DNA of 64,000 nucleotides from Thermococcus peptonophilus (GTDB taxonomy: Archaea > Methanobacteriota_B > Thermococci > Thermococcales > Thermococcaceae), in contig NZ_CP014750.1 in NCBI RefSeq assembly GCF_001592435.1, positions 1,674,001 to 1,738,000 on the forward strand, in the 5' to 3' direction. Positions 28,610 through 36,442 of the stretch are shown here, piece after piece. The notes beneath the pieces are model-generated. The model searched no databases. It was not told where the DNA came from and worked only from the letters and a program-made list of their open reading frames with translations. The position numbers and the translations under genes were made by a program. The stretch's first letter is position 1; the number at the start of each line of letters is the position of its first letter.

Positions 28610-29836
28610 ATGTTCAGGCTCACCGATTTTACGTACGATGGAAAAACCGTTTTTCTGAGGGCTGATCTCAACTCTCCCGTTGAGAGCGGAAAGATAACGA
28701 GCGACGCCCGCTTCCGAGCGGTTCTGCCGACGATTCGACACCTCCTCGATGACGGTGCAAAGCTTGTCATAGCGACCCACCAGAGCAGACCATATAAAGG
28801 AGACTACATAACCACCGAGGAGCACGCTCAAATCCTGAGCAGACTTCTCGGCCAAGAAGTTGAATACGTCGAGGACATCTTTGGGAGATACGCCAGAGAG
28901 AGGATAAGCTCCTTGAAGCCCGGAGAAGCAGTAATTCTCGAAAACCTCCGCTTCTCGGCCGAAGAAGTTTTCTACAAGCCACTAGAGGAGTGCGAGAGAA
29001 CGTTCTTCGTGAGGAAGCTTGCCCCGCTGATAGACTACGTTGTGAACGATGCCTTTGCAGCCGCTCACAGGAGCCAGCCTTCCCTTGTCGGCTTTGCCCG
29101 CCTTAAGCCGATGATAATGGGGAAGCTGATGGAGACTGAGGTTGAGGCACTGAGCAAAGCCTACGAGAGCGACGAGAGGCCGAGGGTATATGTCTTGGGC
29201 GGTGCAAAGGTCGATGATTCACTCCGCGTTGCCGAGAACGTTCTGAGGATGAAAAAGGCGGACTTAATCCTCACAGGCGGCCTTGTCGGGCAGATATTCA
29301 CGCTCGCTAAGGGCTTTGACCTCGGAGATGCCAACATAGAGTTCCTTCACAGGAAAGGTCTCCTTGAGCTTGTGGACTGGGCAGAGAAGATACTCGACGA
29401 GTTTTATCCCTATGTCAGAACGCCTGTGGACTTTGCCATTGACTACAAAGGCGAACGCCTTGAAGTTGACCTCCTGAGTGGGGCCAAGAAGCTGTTCGAC
29501 CAATACCCTATCCTTGACATAGGCTCGAGGACTGTGGAGAAGTACCGCGAGATATTAATGGATGCAAAAATAATAGTCGCGAACGGGCCGATGGGAGTCT
29601 TTGAGAGGGAAGAGTTCGCAGTCGGCACCATTGGAGTTTTCAGGGCCATTGGAAAAAGCCCGGCCTTCTCCGTTGTCGGTGGTGGGCACTCTATTGCCAG
29701 CATCTACAAGTACAACATCACCGGAATAAGCCACATCTCAACGGGCGGCGGTGCTATGCTGAGCTTCTTCGCCGGAGAGGAACTTCCCGTCCTGAAGGCG
29801 CTGAAGATAAGCTATGAAAAGTTCAAAGATACGTAG
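28610..29836 (+). CDS. pgk: phosphoglycerate kinase
   Basis: 408 residues: FLRADLNSPVESGKITSDARFRAVLPTIRHLLDDGAKLVIATHQSRP (substrate site), the YVNDAFAAAHRSQPS-like stretch, and the ADP-binding GGGAMLSFFAGEELPVL end. It is the reversible glycolytic/gluconeogenic kinase; in Thermococcales it serves mainly gluconeogenesis because GAPOR bypasses it. GGTGATGTG immediately precedes the ATG at 28610, with AT-rich promoter (tttattaaaacc) about 40 bases upstream. Divergent from the 710-aa gene. Confidence 0.96.
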   Translation: MFRLTDFTYDGKTVFLRADLNSPVESGKITSDARFRAVLPTIRHLLDDGAKLVIATHQSRPYKGDYITTEEHAQILSRLLGQEVEYVEDIFGRYARERISSLKPGEAVILENLRFSAEEVFYKPLEECERTFFVRKLAPLIDYVVNDAFAAAHRSQPSLVGFARLKPMIMGKLMETEVEALSKAYESDERPRVYVLGGAKVDDSLRVAENVLRMKKADLILTGGLVGQIFTLAKGFDLGDANIEFLHRKGLLELVDWAEKILDEFYPYVRTPVDFAIDYKGERLEVDLLSGAKKLFDQYPILDIGSRTVEKYREILMDAKIIVANGPMGVFEREEFAVGTIGVFRAIGKSPAFSVVGGGHSIASIYKYNITGISHISTGGGAMLSFFAGEELPVLKALKISYEKFKDT

Positions 29837-29869
29837 AGGATTTTCCACTACCGTTGCCACATTTGAACC

Positions 29870-30292
29870 TCAAATTACTCCGTATCTCTCGGGCCAGTTG
29901 TTTCGCTTGAACTTCTCTCTATGCTCCTTTCTGAAGACGAACTTAGTACCGTACCTCTTCTTGAAGGGCAACCTGAGGGCATTGTACAACAGAACAAAGG
30001 ACGGATGTTTGATCTCTTCCTCAGCGGGCCTCAGCGCCCCCGTTGGGCACGCTTGGACGCAGAGGTAGCATTTCTTACACGCTTCGGGATTTGCTATGAA
30101 GGGCCTCAGGCGAACTTTCTCTCTAAAGCCAAAAAGGTCCACCTTTATTGGGACGACTTCCCATATTGAATCCGAGTAAGGACAGACGAAGATGCATTCC
30201 TCACCTCCACCGCAGAGGGGGTAGTAAATTTTCAGTGGAGCGTTTTTCTCCATCCTCTCGTAGTAGGCAGTCCAGTGAAGGGCCTGGCTCAT
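29870..30292 (-). CDS. 4Fe-4S ferredoxin-like protein
   Basis: 140 residues with two cysteine sets: CGGGEECIFVCPYSDS near residue 27, an unusual spacing (C-x5-C-x3-CP), and the classical CKKCYLCVQACPTGAL (C-x2-C-x2-C-x3-CP) near 73. The basic C-terminal region (RLPFKKRYGTKFVFRKEHREKFKRNNWPERYG) is distinctive. Probably an electron carrier or an iron-sulfur subunit. ATG overlaps the padR stop (ATGA), so the two are translated together. Confidence 0.8.
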   Translation of the reverse strand: MSQALHWTAYYERMEKNAPLKIYYPLCGGGEECIFVCPYSDSIWEVVPIKVDLFGFREKVRLRPFIANPEACKKCYLCVQACPTGALRPAEEEIKHPSFVLLYNALRLPFKKRYGTKFVFRKEHREKFKRNNWPERYGVI

Positions 30293-30759
30293 TCTCTCCC
30301 CTCCGGCATCTCCCCGAGGAGAATCAGTCTCACCCTCTTGGTGAACTCAGCAAACTCTCTAGCGAGGGCCTTTTTCTGCTCCTCACTCAGCTTGTTGATC
30401 GAGTTGAATGCCTCCCTAAGAACTTCCGCCAGCTCCCTGCCGCCGAGCCTCGCGAACTCTCTAAACTTCTCAGCGAGTTCAAGGACTTCTTTCACTTCGT
30501 ACTCATGCTCTCTTAGGTATTCTTTTCCCTTCTCGGTTATGCGGTAAAGCTTCTTGTCTCTCCTTCCTTCACCGGCAACCTCAATGAGACCAGTCCTCCT
30601 GAGGGAAGAGAGAATTGGGTAAATCGTGCCCGGGCTGGGATGGGGTATGCCGTACCTCTTTTCAAGCTCTGCCATTATGCCATAGCCGTGCATCGGGCCT
30701 TCCTCTAGGAGCTTTAGAACGAGGAGTTTGAGATGTCCTCTGAACTTCGGCTTCTCCAT
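30289..30759 (-). CDS. PadR family transcriptional regulator
   Basis: 156 residues with a PadR winged helix (HLKLLVLKLLEEGPMHGYGIMAELEKRYGIPHPSPGTIYPILSSLRRTGLIEVAGEG, RITEKGKEYL) and a C-terminal helical dimerisation part. ATG 30759 (MEKPKFRGHL) follows GGTGGGG; GTG 30768 is inside that site. It is co-transcribed with the ferredoxin-like gene. A palindrome (CGATATATCG) lies at its expected transcription start, which suggests auto-repression. Confidence 0.9.
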   Translation of the reverse strand: MEKPKFRGHLKLLVLKLLEEGPMHGYGIMAELEKRYGIPHPSPGTIYPILSSLRRTGLIEVAGEGRRDKKLYRITEKGKEYLREHEYEVKEVLELAEKFREFARLGGRELAEVLREAFNSINKLSEEQKKALAREFAEFTKRVRLILLGEMPEGRE

Positions 30760-30765
30760 TTCCCC

Positions 30766-30803
30766 CACCGATATATCGATTGATATGTTGGCTTATAAGA
30801 CTT
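30766..30803 (-). promoter_or_regulatory. padR promoter with palindromic operator candidate
   Basis: A palindromic TATA-like cttataag (30792-30799) is followed on the minus strand, about 20-25 bases later, by ATCAATCGATATATCG (30769-30784), containing the perfect 10-base palindrome CGATATATCG (30769-30778) at the likely start site and just before the ribosome binding site. The location fits an operator for the encoded PadR repressor; this is inference. Confidence 0.5.
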
Positions 30804-30853
30804 TTCTCGGAACCCTTATTACCTTAGGTTCTTACTTCAGGGGGGTGATACAC

Positions 30854-31282
30854 ATGAGGATTATGCTAAGACCCCCCTTTGACGCTGAGCTCCCAGCTGG
30901 CTTTGAAGAAATTATTCGTTCAAAATTAATGGGTAAAGAAGTAACGACGGGTGAGACTGTCGAGATAGACCTCCTCGGGAAGCCTCTGCGCTTTGAAGTA
31001 ATTCTCGCGGATCCGAGCCCGATGAAAGTCTCGAAGAACACCAGAATAGAGATAACGAGAAACGAGGTTAAGGAGATAACCCTAGAATTCGATGAAAAAG
31101 TCAAAGAAGTACTTCCTTTCTCAAAGGGCCCTGTCGTTGTCCTCGAAAATGAAGTTCGAATCTATAACTGGAGTGGGCAAAAACTTTATAGCGGGAAGTT
31201 TGAGGAACTGAAAGAAGTTAGGGTGGCAGAAGGAAGGGTGGTGGTAGTCCATGGGAGCAAACTCACAATCATTGAGCCTTGA
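30854..31282 (+). CDS. 142-aa hypothetical protein
   Basis: Starts MRIMLRPPFDAELPAGFEEI at ATG 30854, with GGGGGGTGAT five bases upstream; the frame is open further back but without a start signal. The protein is mostly beta strands (RFEVILADPSPMKVSKNTRIEITRNEVKEITLEFD, GPVVVLENEVRIYNWSG), like a small beta-propeller blade or barrel. I do not recognise a family. Its last 32 bases overlap the nth gene, implying coupled translation. Confidence 0.65.
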   Translation: MRIMLRPPFDAELPAGFEEIIRSKLMGKEVTTGETVEIDLLGKPLRFEVILADPSPMKVSKNTRIEITRNEVKEITLEFDEKVKEVLPFSKGPVVVLENEVRIYNWSGQKLYSGKFEELKEVRVAEGRVVVVHGSKLTIIEP

Positions 31283-31991
31283 GGGCTTCACATTCAAGGA
31301 GGGCTGGGAAGAGAAGAGAAAACGGGCCGAGAGGATAGTTGAAATTCTCATGAAGACCCACCCGAGGGAGAAGCTACTAATCGGTGACCCTTACAGAACC
31401 CTTGTTCACTGCATTATCTCCCAGAGGATGAGAGATGAAGTTACTTACCGCGTGTGGGAGGAGCTTTTTAGGAAGTACAAGGATATTGAGACGATTGCAA
31501 ACACTCCCATCGAAGAAATGCAGGAGTTCCTGAGGAAGCAGGGTGTCGGTCTCTGGAAGACGAAGGGTGAGTGGATAGTAAAGGCCTCTCGGATAATCCT
31601 TGAGAAGTACGGCGGAAAAGTACCAGATGATATCCACGAACTTATGAAGCTCCCTGGAATAGGGAGGAAGTGCGCCAACATCGTTCTAGCCTACGGCTTC
31701 GGAAGGCAGGCTATCCCAGTGGATACTCACGTGAACAGAATAAGTAAGCGCCTTGGCCTGGCCCCGCCGAGGGTTACCCCTGAAAAGGTTGAAGAGTACT
31801 TGACGGTCTTAATCCCAAAGGACAAGTGGATTTACGTCAATCACGCTATGGTAGACCACGGGAGAAGTATTTGCAGGCCGATAAACCCGAAGTGTGATGA
31901 GTGCCCTCTCAGGGAGCTCTGTCCCTACGCGAAGGGGCTTGTAACGGACGGGGATATTAAGGGGAATGTTAAAAAGCGTAGCAGGAAATGA
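31251..31991 (+). CDS. nth: endonuclease III (DNA glycosylase/AP lyase)
   Basis: 246 residues. HhH-GPD features: LPGIGRKCANIVL hairpin with the catalytic Lys, PVDTHVNRISKRLGL with the catalytic Asp, and the [4Fe-4S] cysteines ICRPINPKCDECPLRELC (C-x6-C-x2-C-x5-C). It excises oxidised pyrimidines and nicks abasic sites in base-excision repair. ATG 31251 has GGTGGT six bases upstream, within the preceding gene. A strong T-run follows the stop. Confidence 0.95.
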   Translation: MGANSQSLSLEGFTFKEGWEEKRKRAERIVEILMKTHPREKLLIGDPYRTLVHCIISQRMRDEVTYRVWEELFRKYKDIETIANTPIEEMQEFLRKQGVGLWKTKGEWIVKASRIILEKYGGKVPDDIHELMKLPGIGRKCANIVLAYGFGRQAIPVDTHVNRISKRLGLAPPRVTPEKVEEYLTVLIPKDKWIYVNHAMVDHGRSICRPINPKCDECPLRELCPYAKGLVTDGDIKGNVKKRSRK

Positions 31992-31998
31992 TGCCGAG

Positions 31999-32052
31999 TT
32001 TTTTTCTTTTTGGTGTCTTTTTAATTTCACAGAAAAAAGATTGGAAAAAAAG
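31999..32052. terminator. back-to-back oligo-T terminators between nth and serS
   Basis: Plus strand: T-runs at 31999-32011 and 32018-32022, right after the nth stop. Minus strand: runs of A (32033-32038 and 32045-32051 on the plus strand) give T-runs after the serS stop. Archaeal RNA polymerase terminates at such oligo-T stretches without a hairpin. The two halves serve the two convergent genes. Confidence 0.65.
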
Positions 32053-32069
32053 ATTGGAAATGATGGTTC

Positions 32070-33437
32070 TCAGTCCTCACAGCACTTCTCCTTCATATGG
32101 GCGGGTAGTATCTCCTTGAAGCCTGTGTACTTCCAAAGGACCTTCGGGAGCTTCACAACGCCTTCTTCCGTCTGGTGGTTCTCGAGGATGGCAACGATAG
32201 CCCTTGAGGTTGCTATGGCAGTCGAGTTGAGCGTGTGGACGAACTTGGGCTTCTCGTGGGTCTTGTCGCGGAAGCGGATGTTAAGCCTTCTCGCCTGCCA
32301 GTCGGTACAGTTGCTGGCTGAGACGACCTCCCTGAACTTGCCCTGGCCAGCCATCCAGGCCTCTATGTCGTACTTCTTAGCTGCTACATAGCCGAGATCG
32401 CCGGTGCAGATGTTCACGACGCGGTAAGGTATTTCAAGGGCCTGGAAGAGCTCCTCTGCGTTTGCTATGAGCTTTTCATGCCAGTCCCAGCTCTCCTCCG
32501 GGCGAGAATAGACGAACTGCTCCACCTTGTGGAACTGGTGGACGCGGAAGATGCCCTTCGTGTCCTTGCCCGCTGTTCCGGCCTCCTTCCTGAAGCACGG
32601 GGAAACGCCGACGTAGAGGAGAGGGAGATCTTTCCCGTCGAGGATTTCGTTGGCGTGCATACCTGCGAGCGGGTGTTCAGCCGTCGGGATGAGGTAGAGA
32701 TCTTCACCCTCGACCTTGTAGATAACGTCCTCGAAGTCGTCGAAGGTTGTTGCCCCTTCCTCAACGAAACGCCTAACCATGTAGGGCGGGATTACTGGGG
32801 TGAAGCCCTTCTCGATGAGCCTGTCAAGGGCGAAGCGTATCAGAGCCAGATCGAGGATGACCAGCTCGTTGAGGAGGTAGTAGAACCTCGAACCGCTAAC
32901 CTTCGCGGCCCTCTCGAGGTCGGCTCCCCTCAAGAGTTCGAGCATGTCCACGTGGAGCCTCGGCCTCCAGCGGATGAGCTCGTAATCCATCTTCCCGAGG
33001 CTCTGCTCCTTGAAGCTCTCGAAGAAGCCTTCCCAGACCTTAGCCTTACCCCAAAACCTTATCGGGACGTTGTCCTCGTCGCTCTCACCAACGGGAACGC
33101 TCTCGTGGGTGATGTTTGGTAAGCGCCAGAGGTAGTAGTCTATCTTCTTCTTCAGCTCCTCGTTCTCCCTCTCAAGCTCCTCTATCTGCTTGACTATCTC
33201 GTTGCTCCTAGCGAGAAGGTCCTCTATCGGCTCCCCGGCCTTCTTCCTCTTACCTATCTGAACGGCCAGCTGATTGCGCTCCCTCCTCAGCTGGTTGATC
33301 TTCTTCAGGTTCTCGCGCCACTTCTTGTCGAGTTCGAGGATTTCATCGATCCACTTCAGCTTTTCGGTTTCACCGCGCTTTATCAAATCCTTTCTGACTA
33401 TCTCCGGGTTTTCGCGGATGAGCTTTATGTCAAGCAT
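32070..33437 (-). CDS. serS: seryl-tRNA synthetase
   Basis: 455 residues from ATG 33437 (MLDIKLIRENPEIVRKDLIKRG), preceded by GAGGTGG; an in-frame extension to 33497 lacks a start signal. N-terminal long coiled-coil arm (about 30-100) that grips the tRNA-Ser extra arm, then the class II core: SPCFRKEAGTAGKDTKGIFRVHQFHKVEQF (motif 2) and NSTAIATSRAIVAILENHQ (motif 3). This is the common, not the methanogen-type, SerRS. The tRNA-Ser(GCU) gene lies on the same strand 0.8 kb upstream. Confidence 0.97.
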   Translation of the reverse strand: MLDIKLIRENPEIVRKDLIKRGETEKLKWIDEILELDKKWRENLKKINQLRRERNQLAVQIGKRKKAGEPIEDLLARSNEIVKQIEELERENEELKKKIDYYLWRLPNITHESVPVGESDEDNVPIRFWGKAKVWEGFFESFKEQSLGKMDYELIRWRPRLHVDMLELLRGADLERAAKVSGSRFYYLLNELVILDLALIRFALDRLIEKGFTPVIPPYMVRRFVEEGATTFDDFEDVIYKVEGEDLYLIPTAEHPLAGMHANEILDGKDLPLLYVGVSPCFRKEAGTAGKDTKGIFRVHQFHKVEQFVYSRPEESWDWHEKLIANAEELFQALEIPYRVVNICTGDLGYVAAKKYDIEAWMAGQGKFREVVSASNCTDWQARRLNIRFRDKTHEKPKFVHTLNSTAIATSRAIVAILENHQTEEGVVKLPKVLWKYTGFKEILPAHMKEKCCED

Positions 33438-33555
33438 GTTCTCCACCTCAACAGAGAAAGACCTACCTATAAAAAAGGTTTTTGGGTGGAAACTCAAACG
33501 GCCAAACCCTCAGCCTACCGGATTGTTCGTCACCGCTCCGGGAGGGGAAGGATCA

Positions 33556-34017
33556 TCATCGGTCAAGCTCGTGCTCAACAATGAACTTCTCCTCCTCAGA
33601 GATTCTGCGTCTTTCCTGAACGTATATCCAGCCCAGGACAAAGATGAGGGCGGCCATTCCAATCAGTATGTCCCAGCCCAGGGTTTTATAATCTACGGTA
33701 ATAACAAGTTTCCTCACTATCGCGACGACGCCAAGTTCGGCAACGCGGCGCATACTTACATGGTGCTCCTTAATGTACAGGGTGAGGAGTTCAAACAGCT
33801 CGAGGAGTATAATCACGAGCAGGAACTGGTGCAGGGCCTCTTCAACGTCGAAGCCGTGGAGCATGATATTAGTGAGTTCGTAGATTGTGTAGAGGACGTA
33901 CACCATCGTCAGAAGAGCGAGGAGTATTACAACTAGATCGAAGGCAAAGTTCATCCATTTAAGCGCCGTGCTTTCAAGGGGTGTGAGCTCTTTTTGGGGC
34001 TTCGGCATTATTGACAT
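33556..34017 (-). CDS. PsiE-like membrane protein
   Basis: 153 residues with four hydrophobic helices (FAFDLVVILLALLTMVYVLYTI, FLLVIILLELFELLTLYI, VAELGVVAIVRKLVI, ILIGMAALIFVLGWIYV). The EHHVSMRRVAELGVVAIVRKLV stretch and 'YKTLGWDILIGMAAL' match the phosphate-starvation-inducible PsiE family. Function unknown. It sits between serS and the tRNA pair, on the same strand. Confidence 0.78.
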   Translation of the reverse strand: MSIMPKPQKELTPLESTALKWMNFAFDLVVILLALLTMVYVLYTIYELTNIMLHGFDVEEALHQFLLVIILLELFELLTLYIKEHHVSMRRVAELGVVAIVRKLVITVDYKTLGWDILIGMAALIFVLGWIYVQERRRISEEEKFIVEHELDR

Positions 34018-34100
34018 TAGACCACCCTAATTATCTGGTGGTTCACCCTTAAATCGTTTTCTTTCACTTCCTTGTATAAAACTGTGCAGGTAAAAAAGTT

Positions 34101-34175
34101 TGGAGCCGGGACCGGGATTTGAACCCGGGTGGAAGGGATCTGCAGTCCCTCGCCTCGCCTCTAGGCTATCCCGGC
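34101..34175 (-). tRNA. tRNA-Cys (GCA)
   Basis: 75 bases with the 3' CCA encoded. Acceptor GCCGGGA pairs with TCCCGGC, discriminator U73 as expected for Cys, anticodon GCA in the loop GGACTGCAGATCC, and T-arm CCGGGTTCAAATCCCGG. No intron seen. It lies 22 bases downstream of tRNA-Ser and is probably cut from the same transcript. Confidence 0.96.
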
Positions 34176-34197
34176 ATTTGGCCCGAAGAAATTAAGC

Positions 34198-34283
34198 TGG
34201 CGCCGCGGCGGGGATTTGAACCCCGGTGGGCACCGCCCACCGGCTTAGCAGGCCGGCGCCCTACCAGGCTAGGCTACCGCGGC
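34198..34283 (-). tRNA. tRNA-Ser (GCU)
   Basis: 86 bases including encoded CCA. Acceptor GCCGCGG pairs with CCGCGGC, discriminator G73, anticodon GCT in CCTGCTAAGCC, a long variable arm (GGTGGGCGGTGCCCACC) typical of serine tRNA, and T-loop TTCAAAT. First gene of the tRNA pair. Confidence 0.96.
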
Positions 34284-34291
34284 ATTTGATG

Positions 34292-34331
34292 CCCAGCTTA
34301 TATGAGCTGGGGAGGGTTTTTAAGTTTTTTG
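34292..34331 (-). promoter_or_regulatory. tRNA operon promoter and 7-bp hairpin palindrome
   Basis: Upstream of tRNA-Ser, the minus strand carries a TATA-like aaaaaacttaaaaacc (about 34316-34330), about 40 bases from the mature 5' end, as usual for archaeal tRNA genes. Between it and the gene is a palindrome, CCCAGCT (34292-34298) and AGCTGGG (34305-34311), loop of six. Its role is not known. Confidence 0.5.
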
Positions 34332-34473
34332 GCTGCCCTGATTATGCTCCATATTGCCTTCATTGGGCCATTCCGTAAGTTGACACCATTCCGAAGTTAC
34401 GACAACTACAAATTGTGACCTCAATGTATTCCCAAATATTAGCATAAGCTTGTTTGTAGAAGGTTGATCAGTC

Positions 34474-35247
34474 TTAGTCTAACAGTGCTTTCCTAACTTC
34501 CTCAAAATCAACTCTGGCAGTCATGTCTATGTTTATCGGCGTAACACTGACTTTCCGTTCAATTTTAAGGGCATAGGCGTCAGTTCCGGGCTCAAAGGTC
34601 TCGGTTTTCCTTCCCACTATCCAGTAATAGGAGTATCCCCGGGGGTCTACCCTCTCTTCCACTGTCGGACAGTACCTTCTTCTCGCGAGGCGGGTTATTG
34701 TGATCCCTGTCTCCGGAGTTGCGTCGCTTGGAACGTTGACGTTGAGCATATCAACGCCTGAGGGGAGCCCCTTCTTAGGGACGCTTGTGGCTATTCTTTT
34801 AAGGAAATGAGACGCAACCGAGAAGTCAATTCCCTCCCCTTCTCCAAGCGTCTTGCCCCATTCCACCTCAAGGCTTATGGCTATACTTGGAATCTCATGG
34901 GTTGCCGCTTCGATTGCAGCTGAGGCCGTCCCAGAAACCGTTATTTCTGTGCTGAGGTTCTCGCCAAGGTTTATCCCACTGACTGCCAGGTCAAAGTCCC
35001 CAAACCTGGCCAGGGCGAAGATGACACTGTCCGTTGGAGTGCCGTCTATCCCGTAGGCAACCTTTGCCCCCGGAACGTCCACGAGCCTTGCCCTTATAGG
35101 TCTGTGGAGGGTCATCGCTCTGCCGCTGGCGCTCCTCTGGAAGAGGGGGGCGACCACGTAGACTTCCCCAAGACTTGAGAGTGCTTTTACGGCCGCACGA
35201 ATGCCGTTTGAATAAATTCCGTCGTCGTTTGTTACAAGGATTCGCAT
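34474..35247 (-). CDS. surE: 5'-nucleotidase SurE
   Basis: 257 residues from ATG 35247 (MRILVTNDDGIYSNG, the SurE metal-binding start). Further motifs: VVAPLFQRSASGRAMTLH, LAVSGINLGENLSTEITVSGTASAAIEAA, and NVNVP. It dephosphorylates nucleoside monophosphates and is linked to stationary-phase survival in bacteria. No ribosome binding site is visible, and a TATA-like segment is close, so the message may be leaderless; a frame extending to 35355 has no support. Confidence 0.94.
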   Translation of the reverse strand: MRILVTNDDGIYSNGIRAAVKALSSLGEVYVVAPLFQRSASGRAMTLHRPIRARLVDVPGAKVAYGIDGTPTDSVIFALARFGDFDLAVSGINLGENLSTEITVSGTASAAIEAATHEIPSIAISLEVEWGKTLGEGEGIDFSVASHFLKRIATSVPKKGLPSGVDMLNVNVPSDATPETGITITRLARRRYCPTVEERVDPRGYSYYWIVGRKTETFEPGTDAYALKIERKVSVTPINIDMTARVDFEEVRKALLD

Positions 35248-35355
35248 GGTTGAATGTCTATCTCTTGTCCTTTTTAGTCTTGCCCAGAGGTCGAGGATGA
35301 ACTCGGCAACACTTTTATGCTCTCTCCACAGTAATATACACTGAAGGTGATACAC

Positions 35356-36395
35356 GTGGAGCTGTTGAAATCAAAACCTATTAAGTTATTTAAATTGGAC
35401 AAGTGGCTTCATTCTCGTCGTCTCTGAGGCCATAAAACTCATGCTGTTTTCAAACGGACATCCAGTATCGGCCGATGCCCAGCTGCCAGAGATAATTAAA
35501 AACGTCCCAATATACTCCCTGGACAAACTAGAGGCCCTTGACTTTCTACACGGCGACCTCAAATTGCCTGCCGGGTATCAGAGCGAAGCACAGCCTGGAA
35601 ACAGTTCTCCAGCTGTCCCGAATCATTCAGTTAAATATCAACCTTGAAGTTCCTCCGGAGTTTGCACTCTCAATTGAGAATGGTGTAATAGAAGCAGTTA
35701 AGCATCTTTTCCAGAAAAAAGCCGTTGCCCCAAGCAGTGTTCATGGAAAGGGGCGTGTAAGGCAGGGTTTTACCGGGACGAACCTGTTGGTTCTTAGAGT
35801 CGCAGTTGAGGGGTACTCCCTCGGCGAAATCGAGCTTGAGCTAATTGCAGACTCCCTCAAGGAGCACATTGAGAAGGAACTTGGATTCAAGACTACAGTT
35901 TCAATCTCCGAGCTGAGTATTCAGAGAGTGGGGAAGCTTCCGCTCGTAAGGTTCCAGCGCAGGAGGGTGAACTTCAGGGGTGGAAGGGTCTTAGAAGTTC
36001 CACTCTCTGCCACTGGAAGGTCAGTAAAGGTTGACATGGATAAACTGCAGAGAGAAGTAGAGAAGATCCTTCAGGAAGCAGGGATTTCAGAGGAGCTTTT
36101 AGAGCTGACAAAGAAAGAAGAAAAGAGCGAATCAACGGGTCTCCTGGAAAGGAGCTTGGTATCCAAGCTCTCCGGCATTAGGGGGATAACCCTGAACTAG
36201 GTTACGATAACCGGCAGTGGTGGCGACTACATTCTTGCTGTGGGAATCAACAGAACGTCGAAGTCACTCTCGGACGTCCAGATAGTTGAGGCCGTTAAGG
36301 AGGTCATAAAAGGCGCTGAGTCTGAAGCCCGCGCCGCGGGAGCTCCCGCAAGGTTTGTGAGCGCATACGTGGTCATCGAGAAGGACATTTATTAG
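35356..36395 (+). pseudogene. broken gene: two frameshifts and an in-frame stop
   Basis: A GTG at 35356 with a good ribosome binding site (GAAGGTGATACAC) starts VELLKSKPIKLFKLDKW, which stops at 35428. The next frame continues as ILVVSEAIKLMLFSNGHPVS... LDFLHGDLKLPAGYQ, then a third frame gives LETVLQLSRIIQLNINLEVPPEF through to a TAG at 36198. In the same frame after that TAG the sequence reads on as VTITGSGGDYILAVGINRTS... to a TAG at 36393. All parts have coding composition and join smoothly into a protein of about 345 residues. Both shifts are in the same sense (+1). I do not recognise the family. Three separate lesions make true decay more likely than sequencing error. Confidence 0.68.
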
Positions 36396-36442
36396 CCCTC
36401 ACATTTAAAAACCCTAGTTCCAAGCCCGCCTCAGGTGAGAGA

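Noticed and set aside
32032-32060. Tandem AAAAAAGATTGGAA repeats as a mobile-element scar
   Set aside because: Only two short copies between convergent genes; they form the T-rich terminator of serS.
34340-34440. CATTCCG-containing repeated words between tRNA-Ser and surE as an attachment site
   Set aside because: Two short imperfect copies, no integrase gene nearby, and no duplicated tRNA end.
36198-36200. In-frame TAG read as pyrrolysine in the gene at 35.4-36.4 kb
   Set aside because: Thermococcales are not known to use pyrrolysine, and the gene already has two frameshifts; decay is simpler.
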